Source: Burkholderia sp. | GTDB lineage: Bacteria > Pseudomonadota > Gammaproteobacteria > Burkholderiales > Burkholderiaceae | DNA length: 15,287 nucleotides | Reading direction: 5' to 3' | Assembly (NCBI GenBank): GCA_028292565.1 | Contig: JAQGMD010000393.1 | Location: 1-15,287 of the forward strand | Part shown: positions 1 to 7,052 of the stretch, in pieces | How positions within the stretch are numbered: position 1 is the stretch's first letter | How the letters are laid out: every line of letters starts with the position of its first letter | Notes under the pieces: generated by a model | What the model was told of the DNA's origin: nothing | What the model saw: the letters and a program-made list of their open reading frames with translations, nothing else | The model's database searches: none | Position numbers and translations under genes: made by a program

Positions 1-2
1 CG

Positions 3-377
3 AACCAGCTCGCCGATCCCCAGGCACTCGTGAACGAAATGCTGCTCTCGAACATCCGTTCCGAGGGCATGAACCTGTGCGCCATGCGTCTTTACGCACT
101 GTCGAGCTGGCGGAACATCCACATCGCAAACCTGTGGATCGAAGGATGGAACGGGCTCGACAGCGCGCGGCAGGCGAGCAAGTTTGAGGCGCTGTCGAAC
201 GAAGCAGGCGATCCCGTCATGATCGGCAACGAAATCCGCGACCATATGGGGCTCTCGCTCTTCAGTTACACGGTCAGCGGCGAGCGCATCACGAAGGAGG
301 CCGGGAACTGGCGCGCCAATGGGCCCGGTCGTCTGGATTTCAATCCCGCGCTCTGGGAGAACTGGAACGCGAAGTAG
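3..377 (+). CDS. Unrecognised protein, C-terminal part (5' end outside window)
   Basis: An open frame enters from the left edge and ends with TAG at 375-377, giving about 124 residues, so the true start lies upstream of the window. A GTG at 30 and an ATG at 39 are in frame, but the reading frame is open before them. The segment has no transmembrane run, heme motif or metal-binding motif. It is rich in Trp, Asn and Gly, with a stretch LWIEGWNGLDSARQASKFEA and a C-terminal end reading FNPALWENWNAK. I do not recognise the family and assign no function. It converges on the triheme cytochrome gene with a 119-base gap. That gap holds a short hairpin (GTTGC/GCAAC arms, 402-416) with no T-run and an 11-base palindrome at 454-464. 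That it is a real gene is supported by its clean protein-like composition and the lack of a better frame. Its identity is unknown. Confidence 0.6.
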   Translation, partial: NQLADPQALVNEMLLSNIRSEGMNLCAMRLYALSSWRNIHIANLWIEGWNGLDSARQASKFEALSNEAGDPVMIGNEIRDHMGLSLFSYTVSGERITKEAGNWRANGPGRLDFNPALWENWNAK

Positions 378-496
378 AACGTGGGCCCAGTTGACCCTCG
401 AGTTGCTCCAGGCAACGCGGCGGCCTTTATCTTGCGGTAGCCAATCCGCGTATATCAGACTGATCAACCGTTGTATTTGCTGCCCGTGCCGCTGTA

Positions 497-1783
497 TTAA
501 TCCACCGGCACCGTCCGATACCGATTGACCTGGGCAGGGGTAACCATCGATCCCTGATTACCCCACGCATTGCGGACATACGACACCACTGCGGCGATTT
601 CCTGGTCGTTGAGCACGTTGCCGAATGGCGGCATGCCGTACGGACGGGGGTTGCCCTGTGTGCTGGGCGGATAGCCGCCGTACAAGGTCAGGCGAACCGG
701 GTTGACCACTTCGCCCGCGGTAAGACCGCGATTACCGGCCAGCGCCGGATAATGCGGTGGTGCGCCCTCGCCTCCGGTCTTGTGGCAGTCGACGCAGTGT
801 TTTTCAAACAGCGCGGCGCCCTGTTTCAGGGTTTTCTCATTCTCGGCGTTGCGCTTCGGCGGCCCTGACGGCCCGGCCGGATCGCCTGCCTGCGGTACCG
901 ATTTCAGGTAGGTGCTCATCGCGCGGATATCGTTATCCGACAAGTGCTGCAGGCTTTGCCACACGACTTCCGCCATCGGTCCCGACGCGACACCGCGCAC
1001 GGAGACGCCAGTCTTGAGCAGGTCGGCGAGGTGCTGCAGTTCCCAGTTGCCCAGGCCTGCTTCGGTCGCCGAATTCAGCGGCGGCGCATACCAGTTCACC
1101 ATCGGTATCATGCCGCCGCTCAGGTCGGCCTTCTGCTCCGGCGCACCGAGGATGTTGCGGGTGGTATGACATGCGGCGCAATGGCCCAGGCCCTGCACCA
1201 GGTAGGCGCCGCGATTCCACTCGACGCTCCGGGCCTGCTCGGGCCGGTAGACACCGGGTCGAAAATACAGGGCGCGCCAGCCGGCCAACAGCAGGCGGTG
1301 GTTGAACGGAAAGTCCAGTTCCGGCTCTTTGTTTTTCTGGCTGATCGCCGGCAGCGTCTGGAAATAGGCGTACATCGCATCCGAGTCGGCACGCGTGACC
1401 CGGGTGAAGTTCGGATACGGGAATGCCGGATAGAGCAACTTGCCGTCCTTCGATTTGCCGTGATGCAGGGCGCGCCAGAAATCGTCGGCGGTCCATGACC
1501 CGATGCCGGTCTCTTTGTCCGGCGTGATGTTGGAAGCGTAGATCGCGCCGAACGGCGTCAGGATGGCACGGCCGCCGGCATATGGCGCGCCGCCCCGGGT
1601 CGTATGGCAAGCGACGCAATCGCCTGCGCGCGCCAGGTAGCGGCCCTTCTCTATCTGTTCTGCGGAGCTGACAACGGGCGGGCGCGGCGCGACTACCTCA
1701 TCGCCTTCCCTGACGCCCAGGTAGTAGACGATGCCCACAGCCAGAACAAGCAACACGATGATAATCGATAGCACGCGTTTCAT
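497..1783 (-). CDS. Triheme cytochrome c, membrane-anchored (alcohol/gluconate dehydrogenase cytochrome subunit type)
   Basis: A 428-residue periplasmic electron-transfer protein. Residues 1-23 form an uncleaved-looking signal anchor (MKRVLSIIIVLLVLAVGIVYY). Three CXXCH heme sites follow, at residues 56-60 (CVACH), 202-206 (CAACH) and 330-334 (CVDCH), one per cytochrome c domain. Likely axial Met ligands include M384 in MPPFG for the third heme. Three-domain architecture and length match cytochrome subunits of membrane alcohol, aldehyde and gluconate dehydrogenases (family knowledge). No flavin or PQQ dehydrogenase subunit is visible nearby, so its electron donor is unknown. I chose ATG 1783 although the frame is open further upstream. 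That ATG has a strong GGAGG at 1791-1795, seven bases away, overlaps the upstream TAA by one base (TAATG), and starts a proper signal anchor. The longer frame upstream merely shadows the preceding gene. It is co-transcribed with, and probably translationally coupled to, the diheme cytochrome. Confidence 0.93.
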   Translation of the reverse strand: MKRVLSIIIVLLVLAVGIVYYLGVREGDEVVAPRPPVVSSAEQIEKGRYLARAGDCVACHTTRGGAPYAGGRAILTPFGAIYASNITPDKETGIGSWTADDFWRALHHGKSKDGKLLYPAFPYPNFTRVTRADSDAMYAYFQTLPAISQKNKEPELDFPFNHRLLLAGWRALYFRPGVYRPEQARSVEWNRGAYLVQGLGHCAACHTTRNILGAPEQKADLSGGMIPMVNWYAPPLNSATEAGLGNWELQHLADLLKTGVSVRGVASGPMAEVVWQSLQHLSDNDIRAMSTYLKSVPQAGDPAGPSGPPKRNAENEKTLKQGAALFEKHCVDCHKTGGEGAPPHYPALAGNRGLTAGEVVNPVRLTLYGGYPPSTQGNPRPYGMPPFGNVLNDQEIAAVVSYVRNAWGNQGSMVTPAQVNRYRTVPVD

Positions 1784-2523
1784 TATTTGCCCTCCGCCTG
1801 CACAAAGCTGCCGCAGCGGATCGGAAGTTTCGCTGATATCGATGGGGCAGGCATCGCATCGCCGGCAACCGGCTGAATGGACAGCCAGGTAGATACCGCG
1901 GCGATATCTTCCGGCGTCAGGCGCTTGGTGATCTCGGCCATGCAATCCGGCGGCGCAGCCCGGCGTGCGCCTTCGCGCCACGCGCCGAACTGGGAATTGA
2001 TGTAATCGCGCGGGAGTCCGAGCAGGCCCGGAATCGACGGCTCGACGCCGGTCAGTTTCTCGCCATGGCAGGCTACGCAAGACGGAATGTTTTTGGTAGC
2101 GTCGCCGTGCATTGCCAAAGTGCGCCCCCGTTCGAGCGTTTCCTTCGACACCCGGTGTGCCGGCGGAGGCGGGTACGGCGGATGCTGCTCAGAAAAATAT
2201 GTCGCTATTTCCTGCAGGTACGGGTCGGAGAGGTGCTGCACCATATAGATCATCAGCGGATACTGCTGCCGCCGGCCGTCACGGAAATTGGCCAACTGGT
2301 TAAACAGGTAACCGGCGGGTTTGCCGGCTATGCGTGGATAGTACCCGTCGCTGGTTGATCGGCCCTCCTTGCCATGGCAAGTCATGCAGGGCACGGCGCG
2401 TTGCGCGAGCGAATCGAATTTGACAGGCGGGTCTTGCGCCGCGGCGGCGGCGGCCACGAGCAGGGCCGGCACAACAATGAACAGGCGATGCTTCAACCGC
2501 GACACAAGAAAATTCACCGGCAT
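1783..2523 (-). CDS. Diheme cytochrome c, c4-like, periplasmic
   Basis: A 246-residue secreted diheme cytochrome. Residues 1-29 look like a signal peptide: basic start with KHR at 11-13, a hydrophobic core, then an alanine run ending AAQ before DPP. The mature chain has two similar cytochrome c domains with CXXCH at residues 46-50 (CMTCH) and 149-153 (CVACH). Both are followed by Gly-Lys/Glu as in cytochrome c4/c553 proteins, and the conserved YPRIAGKPAGYLFNQL stretch at 62-77 is typical of c4. c4-type proteins shuttle electrons to terminal oxidases or from dehydrogenases (family knowledge). The C-terminal 25 residues are an extra tail with one Cys (237). It is the first gene of the pair, and its TAA shares its last base with the ATG of the triheme cytochrome. 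The SD is weak (GGAAAAG before ATG 2523). An internal start is possible, but the signal peptide argues for this one. Confidence 0.9.
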   Translation of the reverse strand: MPVNFLVSRLKHRLFIVVPALLVAAAAAAQDPPVKFDSLAQRAVPCMTCHGKEGRSTSDGYYPRIAGKPAGYLFNQLANFRDGRRQQYPLMIYMVQHLSDPYLQEIATYFSEQHPPYPPPPAHRVSKETLERGRTLAMHGDATKNIPSCVACHGEKLTGVEPSIPGLLGLPRDYINSQFGAWREGARRAAPPDCMAEITKRLTPEDIAAVSTWLSIQPVAGDAMPAPSISAKLPIRCGSFVQAEGK

Positions 2524-2560
2524 GTCTTTTCCACTGTTGTTGTTCTATTGTTAAAGGACT

Positions 2561-2591
2561 AAAAAGCCGGCTCTCTGGTTCCTCTGCCGGC
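2561..2591 (-). terminator. Intrinsic terminator of the PLD-VTT/EEP operon
   Basis: Read on the minus strand, GCCGGC (2591-2586), a 14-base loop, GCCGGC (2571-2566) and then TTTTT (2565-2561). It begins 18 bases past the stop of the EEP-family gene and ends 37 bases before the start codon of the diheme cytochrome gene, so it separates the two operons. The six-pair GC-only stem plus T-run is the classic Rho-independent form. The loop could close further through GG/CC. Confidence 0.7.
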
Positions 2592-2609
2592 CACATAACA
2601 TATGGCGGA

Positions 2610-3353
2610 TCAATCCACGATATGCGCAATCAACGGCAAATGATCGGAAGCCAGCCGCGACAGCGGCGTGTTGTGCACCTCCACTCGCACCAGCCTGTGC
2701 CGCGGCCGGATCCATATCCGGTCCAGGGAAAAAATCGGAAATCGTGACGGAAACGTGTGGGGCGCCGGCACCTCCTGGAAATGCGACACCAGCCAGCGCA
2801 ATGAGCGTCCCCACACAAACCATTCGTTGATGTCGCCCATCAGGATGACCGGCATGCGATCGGTGTCGAATACCTGCAGCAGGCGCCGTATCTGGTCGCG
2901 GCGCTCGGCGAAGCGCAATCCGAGGTGGGTGGCGACCACCCGCAACGGATGGCCGTGACAGTCGACGTCGGCGTCGACCGCGCCACGCGGCTCGCGGCTG
3001 CCGAAGGACAAGTCGATAGAGCGCTGGGCCTTGATCGGGTAGCGGCTCAGCACCGCATTGCCGTATCGCCTTTCCGGCCCGAGACGTGTCGGTCCCTCGG
3101 CCCCGGCCATGCCAGTGGCCTCTTGCAGCATCTGCAGCACATTGGGAAACCCGATGCCGCCAAGCGGCACTTCCTGCAATGCGACGATGTCGGCCTTCAT
3201 TTCCTGCAGCACCCCGACAATCCGCTCAGGGTTGAATTTTCCATCGGTGCCGACTGCGCCATGAATGTTGTAAGTGGCGACGGTCAGCGGCCATGGGTCG
3301 AGGTCGGGGACCACCTTTTGCAGCTCTGGCGGTGCGGTTATGGCTTTATTCAT
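2610..3353 (-). CDS. Endonuclease/exonuclease/phosphatase (EEP) fold protein
   Basis: A 247-residue cytoplasmic metal-dependent phosphoesterase of the EEP superfamily (DNase I, exonuclease III, sphingomyelinase and inositol phosphatase relatives). Visible family motifs are YNIHGAVG (28-35), the metal-binding glutamate in ALQEVP (E61), GNAVLSRYPI (98-107), ATHLGL (141-146), the GDIN motif (173-176) and the catalytic SDHLP (236-240). There is no signal peptide or membrane segment. The frame is open upstream, but ATG 3353 overlaps the TGA of the PLD-VTT gene as ATGA, and GGAG lies a few bases before it inside that gene. Coupled translation is therefore likely. Substrate cannot be read from sequence. 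The context of a phospholipase D partner makes a phospholipid-derived phosphodiester or phosphomonoester plausible, but nuclease activity cannot be excluded. It is the last gene of its operon, followed by an intrinsic terminator. Confidence 0.9.
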   Translation of the reverse strand: MNKAITAPPELQKVVPDLDPWPLTVATYNIHGAVGTDGKFNPERIVGVLQEMKADIVALQEVPLGGIGFPNVLQMLQEATGMAGAEGPTRLGPERRYGNAVLSRYPIKAQRSIDLSFGSREPRGAVDADVDCHGHPLRVVATHLGLRFAERRDQIRRLLQVFDTDRMPVILMGDINEWFVWGRSLRWLVSHFQEVPAPHTFPSRFPIFSLDRIWIRPRHRLVRVEVHNTPLSRLASDHLPLIAHIVD

Positions 3354-5515
3354 CGAGCTCCGAGATTTTCTTTGCCTGTGAGCAGGCGTTGCAAAGCCAT
3401 CGCGAAGCCGATCAGGAGCGCCACCAGGGCCACCAGCACACTGATGGTGCCCATGCTTGGGTTGCGCACCGTTTCGGCGAGGTGATGGACGAATGTGACG
3501 GTAATGGCGATGCCCGGAAGCATGCCGAGGAAGGTGCCTATCATATAGTCGCGAAAGCGAATGTGTGATGCGCCCGCGACCAGGTTGACGATGATGAACG
3601 GCGCAATCGGCAAGGTGCGGATGATCACGACCGCCGGAATACCGCGCCTGGCAATACGGCGGCTGAGTCCATTGATCCGCGGGCCAAGCAACCGCCGCAC
3701 GGTATCCCGGCCGAGCCACCACCCCAGTCCATAGCTGACGGCCGCACTCAGCAAGGAACCGGCAATTGCGTAGAGCGAACCGTAAAAGGGCCCGAAGACA
3801 ATACCGGTCACCGCAATCAGCAGCATCACCGGCACCATCAGCAGGACGCCGATGACATAGCAGGCGACAACGGCAACCGGCGTGAAGGGCATTGCTTCCA
3901 GATGCCGCGCAAAGGCAATCAGCGATGCAAGATTCACCCATTCGTGCAAGGGCGTCCAGCGCCATACGACTGCCAGCAGCGCCAGCACGATCGCCACCGA
4001 ACCGAATCCGATCAGCCTGCGCGGCACAGGGCGCCTTTGTTCCTTGGGCACGAACTGCGCCACCAGTTCGTCCGGGTCGATCGGCCGTTCAGGGTCCAGC
4101 AGCGCCTGATCGGGAATCAGCGCATCGAGTTCAGGCGACACCGTCGGGTCGAGCGCCTGCAGGCTCCGGCCCGGCTTCTGCAAGCTGTCGATTGCCTGGT
4201 GCAGGCTGTTGCTGCGCCGAATTTCCACATCGACGGCTGCGGGAGAAGTATCGAGGTGCTCCGCAAGCAGGCGGTTGCGCAGGCCGGCGATGGCCTTGCG
4301 CATGCGCTCCTTCTCGTCCGCGCTGCCACGCGCTTCGATTGCGATATTGCATTCGGTATCGAAGGCCATCGAGCGGCTGCTCAGGTTAGCGGAACCGACG
4401 CTGAACAATTCGTCGTCGACCGCAAACACCTTGCTGTGCACATTCAGGCAACGTTCGGCCAATCCGGGAAGATACGGGCAACAAAAGCGATAGCGGCCGT
4501 AGCTATCCGCCGATTTGAGCCGCCGGTGCAGGCGCGCCCGCAGCACGCCCATAGTGGCATCCTCCAGCCAGCCGCTTTGCGTCTGTGGCGATATCACGAC
4601 CACCTCGGGCCCGTCTGGCTCCGCCAATCGCGCCGAAAGCGCGTTGCCGACCAGGCCCGAGGTGAAATACTGGTTCTCGAAAAACAAATGGTGACGCGCC
4701 GCCGCGATCGCATCGAGATGCAGTTGCCGCACTTCATGCACGCCCTCGCGACCTTCGTAAGCAGGCTCGGTGCGCGCGATGGCAACATCGACATCGGTGA
4801 CATCCGGCACCACTTCTGTCGGCCATGGATCGTGCGCCAGCTGTTCGTGATGCGGCCGCCCGGTAACCAGCGAATGGCCCGTTGCACGCTGCCAGCGCAG
4901 ACGTGCCAGTTCACCCAGCGCCCGCGCGGCGTCGCCGTCGACCAGCGCCTGCACGTCATGAAATGGCGTGAAGCTTGATCCGTCCGGATTTCGTCGCAAC
5001 GGATTGTTGCACGCATGTTCCGGCGTATCCCACCGGCTACGAGTCAGGTCCAGTCCGCCGACGAATGCGATCGCGTCATCCACCACCACTACTTTCTGGT
5101 GCTGCGACCCCCCGATCGGATGCCGGCCATCCATGCGGAATGTCAGCCGCCGGTGCGTCCTCCAGTCCAGCTTGTACACCGGTAGCCATTCGCGCTCCAA
5201 CGCATACAGCATTGCAAAATCCCAGTTCAGCACGTACGCGTGCAGGCCGGGCCGCTCGGCCACCACCTGGTGCAGGAAATCGCCCAGTCCCTCGGGGTAG
5301 CCGTCGTTCGCGCCGCCGGGTACCAGGCGGGTCCGGCTGTCGATGTCCCAGCTCAGGATATGGATGCAGTGCCGGGCCGAGCGGATCGCCGCGCGCACCG
5401 CGCTGAAGTAGGCATCGGCATCCACCAGCAAGCTGAACCGGTGCGCGCGTTCGATGCGCCAGCAGTTGCGACCCGGTAGCAGCAGACCGTCGGTTGTTTT
5501 TTCCTGCAATGCCAT
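3350..5515 (-). CDS. Phospholipase D family protein fused to C-terminal VTT/DedA membrane domain
   Basis: A 721-residue fusion. The N-terminal half (about 10-410) carries two HKD half-sites. The first, HQKVVVVDDAIAFVGGLD, has H139, K141 and D146; the second, HSKVFAVDDELFSVGSANL, has H360, K362 and D367. The GGLD and GSAN tails resemble phosphatidylcholine-type PLDs and cardiolipin synthases, which exchange or hydrolyse phospholipid headgroups (family knowledge). A polar linker (about 415-500) leads to a hydrophobic region (about 503-710) with several membrane segments. It includes the VTT/SNARE-associated hallmark IVFGPFYGSLYAIAGSLLSA and RTLPIAPFIIVNLVAGAS, as in DedA/TMEM41 lipid scramblase relatives. 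There is no N-terminal membrane segment, so the PLD half probably faces the cytosol. Start choice is uncertain. I used ATG 5515, but a GTG at 5632 would add 39 residues, and neither has a clear SD. The gene overlaps the EEP gene by four bases (ATGA). Confidence 0.9.
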   Translation of the reverse strand: MALQEKTTDGLLLPGRNCWRIERAHRFSLLVDADAYFSAVRAAIRSARHCIHILSWDIDSRTRLVPGGANDGYPEGLGDFLHQVVAERPGLHAYVLNWDFAMLYALEREWLPVYKLDWRTHRRLTFRMDGRHPIGGSQHQKVVVVDDAIAFVGGLDLTRSRWDTPEHACNNPLRRNPDGSSFTPFHDVQALVDGDAARALGELARLRWQRATGHSLVTGRPHHEQLAHDPWPTEVVPDVTDVDVAIARTEPAYEGREGVHEVRQLHLDAIAAARHHLFFENQYFTSGLVGNALSARLAEPDGPEVVVISPQTQSGWLEDATMGVLRARLHRRLKSADSYGRYRFCCPYLPGLAERCLNVHSKVFAVDDELFSVGSANLSSRSMAFDTECNIAIEARGSADEKERMRKAIAGLRNRLLAEHLDTSPAAVDVEIRRSNSLHQAIDSLQKPGRSLQALDPTVSPELDALIPDQALLDPERPIDPDELVAQFVPKEQRRPVPRRLIGFGSVAIVLALLAVVWRWTPLHEWVNLASLIAFARHLEAMPFTPVAVVACYVIGVLLMVPVMLLIAVTGIVFGPFYGSLYAIAGSLLSAAVSYGLGWWLGRDTVRRLLGPRINGLSRRIARRGIPAVVIIRTLPIAPFIIVNLVAGASHIRFRDYMIGTFLGMLPGIAITVTFVHHLAETVRNPSMGTISVLVALVALLIGFAMALQRLLTGKENLGAR

Positions 5516-5638
5516 GCGTGCTGTGTTGAAAGAAGGGATCGTGGCGCCGGGAAAGAAAATAGCGTTGCTTTCCACTTCGACGCGGGATTGCCCCGTTGGT
5601 TTCTTGCGATCCGGCGACAATCGGAACAACACGGCGGC

Positions 5639-5667
5639 ATGATGATCTTGAACAACAAGGGAATCAA
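5639..5667 (-). promoter_or_regulatory. Candidate sigma-70 promoter for the PLD-VTT operon
   Basis: On the minus strand TTGATT (5667-5662) is followed after 17 bases by CATCAT (5644-5639). Each hexamer matches the consensus at four of six positions. Transcription would begin near 5630, giving a leader of about 115 bases to ATG 5515 and leaving the alternative GTG 5632 at or upstream of the transcript start. This is a weak pattern match only. The site lies in the 245-base divergent gap shared with the small plus-strand gene at 5761. Confidence 0.25.
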
Positions 5668-5760
5668 ACAGCGCGCGAAACTTATCGCACTGCGGTATAT
5701 CCCATGATGGTGTGATGCACCGACATCGGCGCAGGCCTCAAAACGCGAACGGAGAACGAC

Positions 5761-6069
5761 ATGGCGAAATCGAAGAAACCTGCCCTGAAGGACCCGCCGG
5801 AACTGGAGGAACTCCCTTCTTCGCCGGGCGACGACCCGCTGGTGGTCAGTCCGAAGGATGTCGACCCAACTTTTGTGACCGCCCACGATGTGAGGGTGCT
5901 GCCTGTCAAGTCGCCGGACCCCGACGTACGCGAAGAGGCGCTGCTGGATGAAGCCATCGAAGAGACTTTTCCGGCGAGCGACCCGATTGCGGTTCCGTCT
6001 TATGACGAGATCAACGAAAAGAGAAAGCGGGCGCAGGAGAAAGCGGCGCGAGACAAAGCGAAAGGGTAG
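5761..6069 (+). CDS. Small acidic/basic hypothetical protein with DEAIEETFPASDP motif
   Basis: A 102-residue soluble protein with no signal peptide, membrane segment or Cys. It is highly charged: Lys-rich at the start, Pro/Glu/Asp-rich in the middle (residues 10-60), then the motif LLDEAIEETFPASDPIAVPS at 61-80, and a Lys/Arg/Ala-rich helical tail (83-102). The DEA(I/L)EETFPASDP core recurs in many short proteobacterial proteins of unknown role (recollection of the family). I know of no assigned function. ATG 5761 has a good GGAG spaced eight bases upstream (acggagaacgac). The gene is divergent from the PLD-VTT gene and convergent with tesB. It is likely mostly disordered except for the motif and the tail helix. 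It is one of the only two well-supported plus-strand genes in the window and appears monocistronic. Confidence 0.85.
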   Translation: MAKSKKPALKDPPELEELPSSPGDDPLVVSPKDVDPTFVTAHDVRVLPVKSPDPDVREEALLDEAIEETFPASDPIAVPSYDEINEKRKRAQEKAARDKAKG

Positions 6070-6170
6070 CGCTGGGGCGTGGGCATGGCACGCAGGTCGG
6101 CAATCACAATGTCCGGTTTCAGGGGGCAACAGATATTCAGCGCTGCCACGTTGCCACCGGCGAGTCACGA

Positions 6171-6190
6171 CCCGCCCTACGATTTATCCC
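6171..6190 (-). repeat. CGTAGGGCGGG repeat copy A, overlapping the tesB stop codon
   Basis: On the minus strand CGTAGGGCGGG reads from 6181 to 6171, and TAG of this word (6179-6177) is the stop of tesB. Just beyond (6176-6159) is an imperfect palindrome of the form GGCG-g-GTC-gt-GAC-t-CGCC. The same 11-base word, also followed by a GGCGGG/CCCGCC palindrome, occurs at 14005-14015. The pattern suggests a dispersed REP-like intergenic element. Two copies in one window are suggestive, not proof. Confidence 0.4.
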
Positions 6191-7037
6191 GAATCCGGAT
6201 CAAGCCCTCCTGCGTGCAACTCGCCACCAGCACACCTTCGCTGTTATAGACGTGTGCAAAGCAGAGCCCCCGCCCGCCGGAGGCATTCGGGCTTTCCATC
6301 GAGAAAAGCAGCCATTCGTCCATGCGGAAAGGACGATGAAACCAGATGGTGTGATCGAGGCTGGCAATCTGCAGGTGTTCGTCGCCGAGGAAAATGCCAT
6401 GCGGCTGCAGCGCGGTCGATAGCAAACCGTAATCGGATACATAGGCAAACAGCGATTCGTGCGCCAGCGGCTCATTCGGCAAGCGCATTGGCGCCTTGAC
6501 CCACATCTGTTTATCTGCCGAACGCGTCTGGCCGCTGAAAATGTCGACTGCATGCTCCGACCGGAAATCCACCGGAACCGGCTGGAACGGCCGTTTGGTC
6601 TTCGCCGCGCGCTCCTTCCATCGCTCGAGGCTGGAGGGTAAGGTTTCCGGATCCACGCTGGCCGGTGCGGGCTTCTGGTGCGACAACCCTTCTTCGCTGA
6701 CCTGGAATGACGCTGACATCACGAAAATGCGGCGCCCCTCCTGGAACGCCACCACGCGCCGCGTCGTGAACGACCCGCCGTCCCGCACCCGCTCTACTTC
6801 GTATTCGATCGGCAACCGGTGATTGCCGGGCAGGATGAACAGCGCATGCATCGAATGCGGACGCCGGTTTTCCACCGTCGATGCCGCGGCATGCAGCGAC
6901 TGTCCGAGCACTTGCCCGCCAAAGACGTTGGGGCTGCCCATGAAGTGGCTTTGCCCGACATAGCGATCGGGGCCGGTCTGTTCCAGCGCCATCAGGCTGA
7001 CGATCTCTTCGGTGTTGTAGAGGGAGGTGTCGAGCAT
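6177..7037 (-). CDS. tesB: Acyl-CoA thioesterase II
   Basis: Hydrolyses acyl-CoA to free fatty acid and CoA in the cytoplasm. The product is 286 residues, the usual TesB length, with two hotdog domains. Family landmarks include FGGQVLGQSLHAA (39-51), the HALFILPG stretch near 64-71, and the C-terminal half with YVSDYGLLSTALQPHG and SLDHTIWFHRPFRMDEWLLF. The catalytic set known from E. coli TesB (Asp204, Thr228, Gln278) corresponds to D202 in the YVSD stretch, S226 (Ser in place of Thr) before LDHTIW, and Q276 in CTQEG. I chose ATG 7037; the frame also allows TTG 7049, four codons earlier. No strong SD is visible, and the 15-base distance from the ligase stop suggests the two are co-transcribed. 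The stop TAG lies inside a repeated CGTAGGGCGGG word. Confidence 0.93.
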   Translation of the reverse strand: MLDTSLYNTEEIVSLMALEQTGPDRYVGQSHFMGSPNVFGGQVLGQSLHAAASTVENRRPHSMHALFILPGNHRLPIEYEVERVRDGGSFTTRRVVAFQEGRRIFVMSASFQVSEEGLSHQKPAPASVDPETLPSSLERWKERAAKTKRPFQPVPVDFRSEHAVDIFSGQTRSADKQMWVKAPMRLPNEPLAHESLFAYVSDYGLLSTALQPHGIFLGDEHLQIASLDHTIWFHRPFRMDEWLLFSMESPNASGGRGLCFAHVYNSEGVLVASCTQEGLIRIRDKS

Positions 7038-7052
7038 AAAGAATTTCAAAGA

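Noticed and set aside
402..416. GTTGC-loop-GCAAC hairpin as bidirectional terminator of the convergent genes
   Set aside because: Only five pairs and no T-run on either side.
3902..4978. 358-codon plus-strand open frame
   Set aside because: Lies wholly antisense to the PLD-VTT gene, whose protein carries unmistakable motifs. Long antisense frames are expected at this GC content.
5516..5632. GTG start giving a 760-residue PLD-VTT protein
   Set aside because: No SD, and the extra 39 residues have no domain. A weak promoter candidate would place the transcript start next to it. Kept as a possible alternative only.
6125..6155. GGCAAC...GTTGCC arms between the small gene and tesB as a terminator
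   Set aside because: A 19-base loop, no T-run, and a competing pairing with TGCC make it unconvincing.
5353..6168. 271-codon minus-strand open frame spanning the small gene and the PLD 5' end
   Set aside because: It overlaps the PLD N-terminus in another frame and the small plus-strand gene, and its translation shows low-complexity Arg/Ser runs with no domain.
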